A stretch of DNA of 64,000 nt from Dyella jiangningensis (GTDB lineage Bacteria > Pseudomonadota > Gammaproteobacteria > Xanthomonadales > Rhodanobacteraceae), in the NCBI GenBank assembly GCA_000632805.1, contig CP007444.1, forward strand, positions 930,001 through 994,000, given 5' to 3'. Every line of letters starts with the position of its first letter. Position 1 is the stretch's first letter. Shown one piece after another: positions 16,648-28,255 of the stretch. Position numbers and translations under genes: made by a program. The notes below the pieces were generated by a model. The model did no database searches. It had not been told where the DNA came from and saw only the letters and a list, made by a program, of their open reading frames with translations.

Positions 16648-18114
16648 TCACCCCTGCGGGTGGTCGTCGTCGGACCACTGGTAACGCACCGCGTAGTCCA
16701 GCGTGGCCTTGCCGCCGGCCGGAACGGTGACGCGGAATTCCAGCGTATCGGGCGTCTGTTGGCTGGGCTTGCTGCTCGATGACACCAGGGTCCACTGCCG
16801 CCAGCGCGAAGGATGTTCGCGTACCGTCACCACGCGAGCGCTGTCGCCGGCATTGGTAAGGGTGATGCGGAACGCTTCGTCGAGCGTGCGGCCGGCCTTG
16901 TCCACCTTGAAGTCCGTGCGTTCGCGCTCGCCACGCAAATCGAATGCGGTGCCCAGGGTGATGTGCGCGTCGCTGCCCTTGGGCGTGTCGTTGATGCGGC
17001 CTTCACCGATGAACTGGGGCGTGCCGTTGCGGTCGGCGGTCAGCACACGAAGATAACCTGCGGGCAGGCTGTCGAAGGCGCGTAGCTGCAGTGTGCTGGT
17101 GACTGCGGTGTTGCCGCCTGGCGTGAAGTCGCGATTGATCATCGGCTGCGGCGGCACCCAACCGCCGCCGTTCTCGAACAGCGACGTGCGTTCGCATTCG
17201 ACGGTGCGCGTGGCATACAGCGGCACCTGGCTGACACTGCCATCAGGAAGATCGACGGCGCCGGGCAAGGTGTAACTGCGGTAATCGGCGAGCGTGTCCT
17301 GCTCGGGCAGTTGGCCAGCGTCGGCCTTTGCGCGCATCGCATAGGCCACCGGAGCGCCCATGGGGCGGGGTGCCGATGGCTTGGCGAAGTTAGGCTCGCC
17401 AGCAATCAAGGTGAGCTGTGTGTCCGTCCAGTCGCGGCCACTGCGGTTCGCAATGCTGGCGCGCGATTCAAACTGCATCTGACAACGGTCGCCCGGTTGC
17501 AGCGTGCCGACGTACGCCGCGCGCCAACCCAGGCCGGCGGTGGTGTAGCTGAGCGTGGCTTTGGTAGCGCCCGCACGCTGTGCATCGACGCGCAGTTGCA
17601 ACAGGGAGCCCGTCTGGAAGCTGCCTTGCGCTCGCACGGCGGCGTATTCGCGAATGAGACTGGTCTGGCCATCGCTTCCCTGCACCAACAGGCCATCGCC
17701 CGCGCGCAGCAGTGTGCCCGAGGCGATGGGCTGGCCGTTGCTGCCGAGTACGGCCACGGGTTGGCCCACCAGGCTGCCCAGCGCGGCGTTCTGGCCCTGG
17801 CCGATCAGCAGGCGCTGGGAGAGCACCTGGGCGCTCTTGCCTTCGAGCGTCAGCGCCAGCGCTTCGGGATCGAGGTACTGCGGCAAACCACCGAGGCTGA
17901 TGTCCTGCACGCCGTTCTTGAGTTGCAGTTCGCGCGGTTCGCGCGCCACCGCATAGCCGGCCTGCACGCCGCCGCCGTCGCCGGCACTGAACAACGCGGC
18001 GTCGTCACTGCGATAAAGCGTGAGGCTGGTGGCGGGCGATGAGGCTGCGACTGCGCCGGTCGATACGCTGAGGGCGATGGCGAAGGCGAGAGTGGGGGAG
18101 GGAAGCTGGCGCAC
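16648..18114 (-). CDS. exported DUF4139 domain protein
   Basis: The 488-residue product has a signal peptide (about 1-24, VSTGAVAA) and a DUF4139 domain. The hallmarks are the LSYTTAGLGWRAAYVGTL stretch near 190, repeated beta-rich segments, and a C-terminal immunoglobulin-like segment rich in Thr and Val. DUF4139 proteins are periplasmic or surface proteins of unknown function. It contains one cysteine pair (RCQMQF and VECERT) that could form a disulfide. It is a single gene between short intergenic gaps. Confidence 0.8.
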   Translation of the reverse strand: MRQLPSPTLAFAIALSVSTGAVAASSPATSLTLYRSDDAALFSAGDGGGVQAGYAVAREPRELQLKNGVQDISLGGLPQYLDPEALALTLEGKSAQVLSQRLLIGQGQNAALGSLVGQPVAVLGSNGQPIASGTLLRAGDGLLVQGSDGQTSLIREYAAVRAQGSFQTGSLLQLRVDAQRAGATKATLSYTTAGLGWRAAYVGTLQPGDRCQMQFESRASIANRSGRDWTDTQLTLIAGEPNFAKPSAPRPMGAPVAYAMRAKADAGQLPEQDTLADYRSYTLPGAVDLPDGSVSQVPLYATRTVECERTSLFENGGGWVPPQPMINRDFTPGGNTAVTSTLQLRAFDSLPAGYLRVLTADRNGTPQFIGEGRINDTPKGSDAHITLGTAFDLRGERERTDFKVDKAGRTLDEAFRITLTNAGDSARVVTVREHPSRWRQWTLVSSSSKPSQQTPDTLEFRVTVPAGGKATLDYAVRYQWSDDDHPQG

Positions 18115-18218
18115 GGTCGAACTCCTTTCGGGTGGTCGCCGTGGATCTTACGGATACCGCATGAAGCTGGGGCATCCGGCGCTCGTCGATGGTTAACCCC
18201 GAACGCCGGATGCGTCGT

Positions 18219-18721
18219 TCAAGCCACGCCTCCGGCGGCGTCGCGGATCGACTGCGGCAGTGGCACAGGCTTGCCGGTGGCGGGATTCATCCACACCATC
18301 ACGACCTTGCCGTCGCTGTACAACTGCGTGTCGTCGTCCGCGTCGACGATGCGGTGGGCCAGCGTGATGGAGCTGTTGCCAAGCCGCTCGCAAATCAACT
18401 GCACATGCAGTTGCGCCGGCCACTCGATGGGCCGGCGATAGTTGATTTCGCTTGCCGCCAGTACGGGCATCGATTGCTCGTCGAACCAGCCGGGCACGTG
18501 GCGCAGCCATTGCAGACGCGCCTCTTCCAGGTAAGTAAGGTAGTTGGAGTTGTTGACGTGGTTGAACGCGTCAAGATCGCGCCAGCGCACGCCGATGGAT
18601 GCTACGAACAAAGGATGCGTTTGTTGCGCGGTGGTCTCGGTGTGATCAACGACCGAGGCGCTCTCCGGCGCCTCGGCCTTGCGGGCACGGGTGCGTTTCT
18701 CCGGCGCCAGTTGGGTGGAAC

Positions 18722-18725
<4 letters not shown>
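18219..18725 (-). CDS. hot-dog acyl-CoA thioesterase (YbgC/4HBT family)
   Basis: The product should hydrolyse acyl-CoA thioesters. The 168-residue protein has the hot-dog core with [24 protein letters not shown] near 48-71; the Asp followed by HVNN is the active-site arrangement of the 4-hydroxybenzoyl-CoA thioesterase family. About 35 residues of basic, polar sequence precede the domain and look disordered. Its ATG overlaps the uvrA stop (ATGA), so it is translated with uvrA. No functional link between the two is known to me. Confidence 0.85.
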
Positions 18726-21625
<2,900 letters not shown>

Positions 21626-21660
21626 GTCGCCCGGGAAGGTGGGGAAAAGGGAAAAACTGC

Positions 21661-21694
21661 ACTATACCAAACCAATCAGGTTAGTTATTACCTG
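21661..21694 (-). promoter_or_regulatory. candidate uvrA promoter with overlapping inverted repeat
   Basis: On the minus strand, TTGGTATAGT (21661-21670) gives an extended -10 about 35 bases upstream of the uvrA ATG. At about the -35 position, CAGGT (21677-21681) and ACCTG (21690-21694) form an inverted repeat with 8 bases between. This geometry suits a repressor. It does not match the Xanthomonas LexA box (TTAG-N6-TACTA) or the E. coli one. Confidence 0.35.
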
Positions 21695-21796
21695 CCTGGC
21701 GCCTGACCGCGGCCTTCAGGGAAGACCTGCGCAACTATGGCTAAATACTTCTTTGGCCCCGGCGGGGCCCTGGTCTGGATTTGGTAGAGAGTGCGG

Positions 21797-22534
21797 ATGC
21801 TTAAGTGGATGAGATGGGGTGTCGGCCTGGCGCTTGCAATGGCCGGCGGGCAGGTGATGGCGGCCTCGGGGCCGGCCAGTGAGGCTCAAGTGCGCCAGCT
21901 GATGGACGTGGTCGGCGTAGGCAAGATGCTGAGCCAGATGAACTACCAGGCCGTGACCACCATGCAGCAGTCGCTGCCTTGCGTGCCGGCCGAGTACTGG
22001 CAGAACTACATGGACGCGAATGCGACCCAGCAGTTCATCGGTCGCCTGGTGCCGGTCTACCAGAAGCACTTCAATGCGGACGAAATGGAGGGACTGCTCA
22101 AGTTCTACCGCTCCCCGCTGGGCCAGAAGGTCATCAACGAGATGCCCACGACCATGGCCGAGGCCAACCAGGCCGGGCGCCAGTGGAGCCAGGAGCGCAG
22201 CGACCAGATGATTGCCGAACTCAAGCAGAAGGGCAGCCTGGACGCCAGCGGCCGTTGTCCGTCCAAGGTGGCCGCGGCCGCGCCAGCCCTGGGTGCGGCG
22301 ACGACACAGGCCGACGACGAGGCCGAAGAGGCGCCCGCCAAGCCGGCGGCCAAGGCACCCGCCAAGTCCAAAGCCAAGGCGCCTGCCAAGAAGGCGCCGG
22401 CAAAGTCGGCAGCCAAGAAGCCGGCGACCAAGACGCCGACGAAGACGGATGCCAAGTCTTCCGCCTCGTCCGATGCCAAGGCAGCGCCTTCCAAGGCCGC
22501 CAGTCCGACGCCTCCTGCCCAGGGCGGCCAGTGA
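21797..22534 (+). CDS. exported DUF2059 protein with a histone H1-like Lys/Ala/Pro tail
   Basis: The 245-residue product has a signal peptide (about 1-23, GQVMAAS) and a helical DUF2059 domain (about 25-155) with the family stretch [15 protein letters not shown]. The last 70 or so residues are a low-complexity tail of KAPAK, KPAAK and KTPTK units, very basic, similar in composition to histone H1 or AlgP tails. The role of DUF2059 is unknown. A basic tail on an exported protein could bind peptidoglycan, DNA or anionic surface polymers; that is inference. An in-frame GTG sits 6 bases upstream, but the ATG at 21797 is preferred. Confidence 0.8.
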   Translation: MLKWMRWGVGLALAMAGGQVMAASGPASEAQVRQLMDVVGVGKMLSQMNYQAVTTMQQSLPCVPAEYWQNYMDANATQQFIGRLVPVYQKHFNADEMEGLLKFYRSPLGQKVINEMPTTMAEANQAGRQWSQERSDQMIAELKQKGSLDASGRCPSKVAAAAPALGAATTQADDEAEEAPAKPAAKAPAKSKAKAPAKKAPAKSAAKKPATKTPTKTDAKSSASSDAKAAPSKAASPTPPAQGGQ

Positions 22535-22563
22535 TCGCCGGCGGCAAGCGCTCCAAGGCACAG

Positions 22564-22604
22564 CTGGTCAGTAATTGACCAGCGCACGAAGGGCCCGCTA
22601 TACT
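22564..22604 (+). promoter_or_regulatory. rplU-rpmA promoter with palindrome over the -35
   Basis: TTGACC at 22575-22580 and TATACT at 22599-22604 are spaced by 18 bases, a good sigma-70 promoter. The -35 lies inside CTGGTCA-GTAAT-TGACCAG (22564-22582), a perfect 7-bp inverted repeat. It may be an operator, or the 3' hairpin of the preceding DUF2059 transcript. Confidence 0.65.
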
Positions 22605-22671
22605 CCCGAGTTCGCCGGTGCCCAATTGCGCCTGGCGAACCCAAGAGAATAACGACAGAAGGGATATTCCC

Positions 22672-22986
22672 ATGAGTTACGCAGTCATCAAGACCGGCGG
22701 CAAGCAGTACCGCGTTCAGCAGGGCGACGTCCTGCGCGTGGAGCTGCTGAACGCCGAAGAAGGCGCCGCCTTCACTTTCGATCAGGTCCTCCTGGTCGGT
22801 GCCGGTGAGTCGATCACCGTCGGTGCGCCCATCGTGGCCGGTGCCACTGTCAGTGCCACCGTGCGCAAGCACGGCCGTGCCGACAAGATCCGCATCATCA
22901 AGTTCCGCCGCCGCAAGCACCACAAGAAGCAGCAGGGACATCGTCAGCATTTCACCGAAGTCGAGATCACGGGCATCAACGCCTGA
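22672..22986 (+). CDS. rplU: 50S ribosomal protein L21
   Basis: L21 binds 23S rRNA in the large subunit and contacts L20. The 104-residue product begins [15 protein letters not shown] and contains the basic [19 protein letters not shown] segment that defines the family. The ATG at 22672 gives the normal length; the frame upstream to 22618 is not part of L21. It is followed by rpmA after 19 bases, then obgE, the usual bacterial order. Confidence 0.98.
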   Translation: MSYAVIKTGGKQYRVQQGDVLRVELLNAEEGAAFTFDQVLLVGAGESITVGAPIVAGATVSATVRKHGRADKIRIIKFRRRKHHKKQQGHRQHFTEVEITGINA

Positions 22987-23005
22987 GCAACTGGAGCATT
23001 GAGTC

Positions 23006-23263
23006 ATGGCACATAAAAAAGGCGTAGGTTCCAGCCGCAACGGTCGCGATTCGAACCCGAAGTACCTCGGCGTGAAGGTTTACGGTGGCCAGGCCATCGA
23101 AGCCGGCAACATCATCGTGCGTCAGCGCGGCACCAAGTTCCATGCCGGTACCGGCGTGGGCCTAGGTCGTGACCACACGCTGTTCGCCCTGGTCGACGGC
23201 ACCGTCGAATTCAAGGCCCGCGGCGCCGAAGGTCGCAAGTTCGTCAGCGTCGTCAAGGCTTAA
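23006..23263 (+). CDS. rpmA: 50S ribosomal protein L27
   Basis: L27 reaches towards the peptidyl-transferase centre with its N terminus and helps place tRNA ends. The 85-residue product begins [17 protein letters not shown], the standard proteobacterial N terminus without a cleaved extension. It is co-transcribed with rplU and followed by a strong terminator at 23284. Confidence 0.98.
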   Translation: MAHKKGVGSSRNGRDSNPKYLGVKVYGGQAIEAGNIIVRQRGTKFHAGTGVGLGRDHTLFALVDGTVEFKARGAEGRKFVSVVKA

Positions 23264-23283
23264 TTTCCTTCGACGTTGCAGCG

Positions 23284-23314
23284 AAGGCCCCGCTTCGGCG
23301 GGGCCTTTGTTTTT
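23284..23314 (+). terminator. terminator of rplU-rpmA
   Basis: AAGGCCCCGC-TTCG-GCGGGGCCTT is a perfect 10-bp stem followed by TGTTTTT. It separates the ribosomal genes from obgE. Confidence 0.9.
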
Positions 23315-23318
23315 GTAG

Positions 23319-24506
<1,188 letters not shown>

Positions 24507-24530
24507 GTCGTTCCCCCCATGGGTATTCAG

Positions 24531-24560
24531 AAAAGGCGGCCGTGGGCCGCCTTTTTCTTT
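24531..24560 (+). terminator. terminator of obgE
   Basis: AAGGCGGCC-GTG-GGCCGCCTT has a perfect 9-bp stem preceded by AA and followed by TTTCTTT, 25 bases after the obgE stop. Confidence 0.9.
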
Positions 24561-24618
24561 GCCTTCAAGAGGGTGAGGTGAGGGCGGGGCTCGCCATGGA
24601 TGACCTATCTCCGTTGTT

Positions 24619-24699
24619 GGAGCGCACCCAGCGCGCGACCGCAGAGCCTCGGCTCAATGCCCCCCTAGGCTTTTCGCGCACCGGGTGCGCTCCTGCAGA
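24619..24699. repeat. REP pair (BIME-like)
   Basis: GGAGCGCACCCAGCGCGCGA at 24619-24638 and CGCGCACCGGGTGCGCTCCT at 24675-24694 are inverted copies across about 36 bases. The pair lies between the obgE and rpsT terminators. With the two rpsT hairpins it accounts for most of the 355-base gap between those genes; I see no gene there. Confidence 0.7.
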
Positions 24700-24761
24700 A
24701 GACTGGCGGCTCCCCGTGGAGGCGGCCGCGCTCCGCTTCTCCCCGGGTAAACGCCGGACAC

Positions 24762-24782
24762 AAAAAAACCGGCTTTCGCCGG
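24762..24782 (-). terminator. distal terminator of rpsT
   Basis: Read on the minus strand, CCGGC-GAAAG-CCGG followed by seven T residues makes a compact intrinsic terminator about 80 bases after the rpsT stop. Confidence 0.85.
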
Positions 24783-24803
24783 CCACTGTTTCCTACGCGC
24801 ACA

Positions 24804-24830
24804 GAAAAGCCGGCTTTCGCCGGCTTCTCT
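24804..24830 (-). terminator. proximal hairpin after rpsT
   Basis: On the minus strand GAAGCCGGC-GAAA-GCCGGCTTTT gives a stem of about 7 bp with a short T run. It is almost the same hairpin as the distal one 42 bases further on, a tandem terminator arrangement. Confidence 0.75.
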
Positions 24831-24861
24831 ACCAACCCGAGATGCAATACGCGGAGCCGGC

Positions 24862-25125
24862 TTACGCCAGCTCGCGGATCTTCGCGTTGAGGCGGCTCTT
24901 ATGGCGAGCAGCCTTGTTCTTGTGGATCAGGCCGCGGGCGGCGTAGCGATCCATGACCGGCTGCGCGGCGGCGAACGCCTCGACAGCAGCAGCCTTGTCC
25001 TTGTTCTCGATGGCCTTGACGACCTTCTTGAGGGCGGTGCGCACCATGGAACGGGCGCTGACGTTGCGCAGGCGGCGCTGCTCGGACTGGCGCGCGCGCT
25101 TCTTCGCGGACTTGATGTTGGCCAA
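24862..25125 (-). CDS. rpsT: 30S ribosomal protein S20
   Basis: S20 binds the 5' domain of 16S rRNA early in small-subunit assembly. The 87-residue product begins [18 protein letters not shown] and ends in [13 protein letters not shown], standard for the family. It is a single-gene unit, divergent from murJ, as in many gammaproteobacteria, and ends in two tandem hairpins. Confidence 0.98.
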   Translation of the reverse strand: MANIKSAKKRARQSEQRRLRNVSARSMVRTALKKVVKAIENKDKAAAVEAFAAAQPVMDRYAARGLIHKNKAARHKSRLNAKIRELA

Positions 25126-25393
25126 GGTAGAACTCCGGAATGAATTGCTGGGTTGGAAAAAGACTGTCGATTATGCGGGCAATGCGCCGGTGCGTCAACA
25201 GCTTAGCTGTTTGTCAAGGCGCTAGAGGCGCCGGACGCCGCTGCGAAGGCGATGGCTCGGATGAACCGGCCCCGATTATGCCATGTCCGGGCCGTGAACT
25301 TGGCTCAAGCGGCTGTCACACTACGCGCCTTTCGGCCCGGCCGGGGCGATCCGGGCCCGCCGCATCTCACCAGCAAAGGCACTGTTTCCACGC

Positions 25394-27001
25394 ATGAAGT
25401 CTCCCAGCATGTTCCGCGGCCTGCTGTCCTTCAGCAGCATGACCATGATTTCGCGCGTGCTCGGTCTGGTCCGGGACATGTCCATCAACGCGACGTTCGG
25501 CGCCAATGCGGCGACGGACGCGTTCTGGGTGGCCTTCCGCATTCCCAACTTCATGCGGCGCCTGTTTGCCGAGGGTTCGTTCTCCACCGCCTTCGTACCC
25601 GTCTTCACCGAGGTGAAGGAGAAGCGGAGCCACGAGGACCTGAAGGAGCTGATGGCGCGCGTCTCGGGAACCCTCGGCGGCGTGCTGCTGGTGATCACCG
25701 CGCTGGGGGTGATCTTCGCGCCGCAGGTGGCTTCTCTGTTCTCGCAGGGTGCGGCCGACACGCCGGAGAAGTTCGCGCTGACCACCCAGTTGCTGCGGCT
25801 GACCTTTCCATTCCTGCTGTTCGTGTCGCTGACTGCGCTGTGCGGTGGCGCGCTAAACAGCTTCCACCGGTTTGCGTTGCCGGCACTGACGCCGGTGATC
25901 CTCAACCTGTGCATGATCGGCGGCGCGCTGTGGCTGTCGCGCTACCTGAATCCGCCGATCATGGCGATGGGCTGGGCCATCCTGGCGGCTGGCATCCTGC
26001 AGTTGCTGTTCCAGCTGCCGTCGCTGAAGGGGCTGAACCTGCTCACCCTGCCGCGTTGGGGCTGGAGCCACCCGGATGTGCGCCGGATCCTCCGGCTGAT
26101 GGTGCCGACGTTGTTCGGTTCGTCCGTGGCCCAGGTCAACCTGCTGCTGGACACGGTGATTGCCGCTTACCTGATGACCGGCTCGCAGAGCTGGCTGTCG
26201 CAGGCAGACCGTTTCCTTGAGCTTCCGCTGGGCCTGTTCGGCGTGGCGCTGGGCACGGTGATCCTGCCGTCGCTGTCGCGCCACCACGTCACCACCGACA
26301 AGGAAGGTTTCTCCAAGGCGCTGGACTGGGGTCTGCGCACCACGCTGCTGATCGCGGTGCCGGCGATGTTCGCCCTGATGCTGCTGGCGCGCCCGCTGGT
26401 TGCCACGCTGTTCCAGCACGGCCAGTTCACGCCGTTTGATACCCATATGGCGACGCTGTCCATCACGGCGCTTAGCTTCGGCCTGCCGGCCTTCGCACTG
26501 GTGAAGGTAGCCCTGCCGGCGTTTTATGCACGCCAGGATACCCGCACGCCGGTGCGCGCGGGCGTCGCCTCGCTGGTGGCGAACATGGTGCTCAACGTCG
26601 TATTCGTGGCGATGCTGTTCACGCTGTGGGCCACACCCGAGCAGCGCCAGTTGCCCTGGATGGATGGCATTGCCGCGGTGCCGGGCCTGCATATGGCGCT
26701 GGGCATGGCCAGTGCGCTGGCCAGCTATATCAATCTCGGTCTGCTGTGGCGCTGGCTGAAGCAGGCGGGCGTCTATCAGCGCCAGCCCGGTTGGGCCCGC
26801 CACATGCTGCGCCTCGTGCTGGCGTGCGCGGTGATGATCGCCGTGCTGCTGGTGGGCATGTGGATCTGGCCGGACTGGAGCGCCGTCGAGAGCAAGACCC
26901 GCGTGTGGCGCCTGGCGGTGCTGGTGCTGGCTGGTGGCGGTGCCTATGTGGTGACGCTGTTTGCTGCAGGTTTTCGCATGCGAGAGTTGCGCGGCGTCTG
27001 A
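25394..27001 (+). CDS. murJ: lipid II flippase MurJ (MviN)
   Basis: MurJ moves lipid II from the inner to the outer face of the cytoplasmic membrane for peptidoglycan synthesis. The 535-residue product is strongly hydrophobic throughout with about 14 membrane segments and shows the N-terminal SRVLGLVRDM stretch, NFMRRLFAEGSFSTAFVPVF, and the functional arginines of the MviN family. Its start at 25394 (MKSPSMFRG) is used, though the family core begins at MFRG. It lies between rpsT and ribF, a conserved order. Confidence 0.97.
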   Translation: MKSPSMFRGLLSFSSMTMISRVLGLVRDMSINATFGANAATDAFWVAFRIPNFMRRLFAEGSFSTAFVPVFTEVKEKRSHEDLKELMARVSGTLGGVLLVITALGVIFAPQVASLFSQGAADTPEKFALTTQLLRLTFPFLLFVSLTALCGGALNSFHRFALPALTPVILNLCMIGGALWLSRYLNPPIMAMGWAILAAGILQLLFQLPSLKGLNLLTLPRWGWSHPDVRRILRLMVPTLFGSSVAQVNLLLDTVIAAYLMTGSQSWLSQADRFLELPLGLFGVALGTVILPSLSRHHVTTDKEGFSKALDWGLRTTLLIAVPAMFALMLLARPLVATLFQHGQFTPFDTHMATLSITALSFGLPAFALVKVALPAFYARQDTRTPVRAGVASLVANMVLNVVFVAMLFTLWATPEQRQLPWMDGIAAVPGLHMALGMASALASYINLGLLWRWLKQAGVYQRQPGWARHMLRLVLACAVMIAVLLVGMWIWPDWSAVESKTRVWRLAVLVLAGGGAYVVTLFAAGFRMRELRGV

Positions 27002-27021
27002 GGCGGCGCGCGTCGCCCTGC

Positions 27022-27147
27022 AAGAGCGCACCCAGTGCGCGATTGCTCTTCGGGCCATGGAAGTAGTGCTTTTTTCTACCGTCGGCAGCCGCACTGTCGC
27101 CCCTACGCTTCGGTTAGATCCTGATCGCGCACTGGTGCGCTCCTACA
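27022..27147. repeat. REP pair with a wide loop
   Basis: GAGCGCACCCAGTGCGCGAT (27024-27043) and the inverted GATCGCGCACTGGTGCGCTC (27123-27142, one G short) flank about 80 bases between murJ and ribF. The right arm ends in the CCTAC tail that mirrors the GTAG head of other copies. Confidence 0.7.
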
Positions 27148-27181
27148 GAAGGGCAGAAGGCAGGATGGCGGCTGTCACCGC

Positions 27182-27187
27182 TATACT
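27182..27187 (+). promoter_or_regulatory. -10 box 6 bases before the ribF ATG
   Basis: TATACT ends 6 bases before the ATG at 27194, the same spacing as at nnr. There is no ribosome-binding sequence between them and the -35 is weak. It predicts a leaderless ribF mRNA if that ATG is the start. Confidence 0.45.
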
Positions 27188-27193
27188 CGCCGG

Positions 27194-28147
27194 ATGATGA
27201 GACTTTCCAGGGATGTCGCCGGCCCATGCCTGGCGCCCGGTGGCAGCGTAGTCGCCGTGGGTGCGTTCGATGGGCTGCATCGTGGCCACCAGGCCTTGCT
27301 TGCGGAAGTGCGCGAGCGGGCAGTGGCGCTTGGCCTCACGCCGGTCGTGGTGAGTTTCGAGCCGCTGCCGCGGGCGTTCTTTTCGGCGGAACCGGTGGCG
27401 CGGTTGTCCAGCGTGCGTGAAAAGTTGCGCGGTTTCCATGCGGCCGGCATGGAGCGCGTTCTGCTGTTGCGCTTCAACCACGCGTTGACCTCCATGTCCG
27501 CCGAGGATTTCGTGCGCCGTGTGCTGGTCGAGCGCCTCGCGGCGCGTGAGGTCTGGGTAGGCGGCGATTTCCGTTTCGGGAACAAGCGCGTGGGTGACGT
27601 GGCCCTGCTCGAAAGCATGGGCAGCGAACTCGGCTTCACTGCGCGCACCATGCCGGCCGTGTTGCTCGAAGGCGCCCGCGTGTCGGCTACCCGCGTACGG
27701 ATGTTGCTGGCAGCCGGCGAGTTTGCCGGTGCGACGCCGCTGCTCGGCCGTCCGTTCGTGATGGAGGGCAAGGTCGAGTACGGCAAGCAGCTGGGCCGCC
27801 AGCTGGGTTATCCCACCGCGAATATCCATCTGCGGGACCGTTCCAGTCCTGTCCACGGCATCTTCGCGGTGCGGGTGGGCCTGGGCGAGGGCGAGTGCAG
27901 TTGGCCGGGCGTGGCTAGCCTCGGTGTGCGGCCCACGGTCAACGAGGTGCCCGAGCCGCTGCTGGAAGTGCATCTGTTCGATTTCGAGGGCGACCTTTAC
28001 GGCCAGCGCATGGCGGTGGAGTTCGTGGCCAAGCTGCGAGACGAGCAGAAGTTCGACAACCTGGCCGATCTGACCGTCCAGATGGCCAAAGACGCCCGCC
28101 AGGCCCGCGAACTGTTGGGCATGAATCCGCGCCTCAGCGAGGCGTAA
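27194..28147 (+). CDS. ribF: bifunctional riboflavin kinase / FMN adenylyltransferase
   Basis: RibF phosphorylates riboflavin to FMN and adenylates FMN to FAD. The 317-residue product has the nucleotidyltransferase domain with GAFDGLHRGH near 23-32 and the C-terminal flavokinase domain with GKQLGRQLGYPTANI near 197-211. Two adjacent ATGs (27194 and 27197) can start it. It precedes ileS and lspA, the conserved order ribF-ileS-lspA-ispH. Confidence 0.96.
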   Translation: MMRLSRDVAGPCLAPGGSVVAVGAFDGLHRGHQALLAEVRERAVALGLTPVVVSFEPLPRAFFSAEPVARLSSVREKLRGFHAAGMERVLLLRFNHALTSMSAEDFVRRVLVERLAAREVWVGGDFRFGNKRVGDVALLESMGSELGFTARTMPAVLLEGARVSATRVRMLLAAGEFAGATPLLGRPFVMEGKVEYGKQLGRQLGYPTANIHLRDRSSPVHGIFAVRVGLGEGECSWPGVASLGVRPTVNEVPEPLLEVHLFDFEGDLYGQRMAVEFVAKLRDEQKFDNLADLTVQMAKDARQARELLGMNPRLSEA

Positions 28148-28255
28148 CGGCCCCAAATCCGGTAACGTTGGCGTTTCCGCCGTATCCATGGCGGCGCCAG
28201 GCAACAACGGCGCCCGCAGGATCGCGCCAGACCCCGATCAGAGCATCCCCAGGCA

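Noticed and set aside
21677..21694. LexA (SOS) box at uvrA
   Set aside because: The inverted repeat fits neither CTGT-N8-ACAG nor TTAG-N6-TACTA, so it is not called a LexA site.
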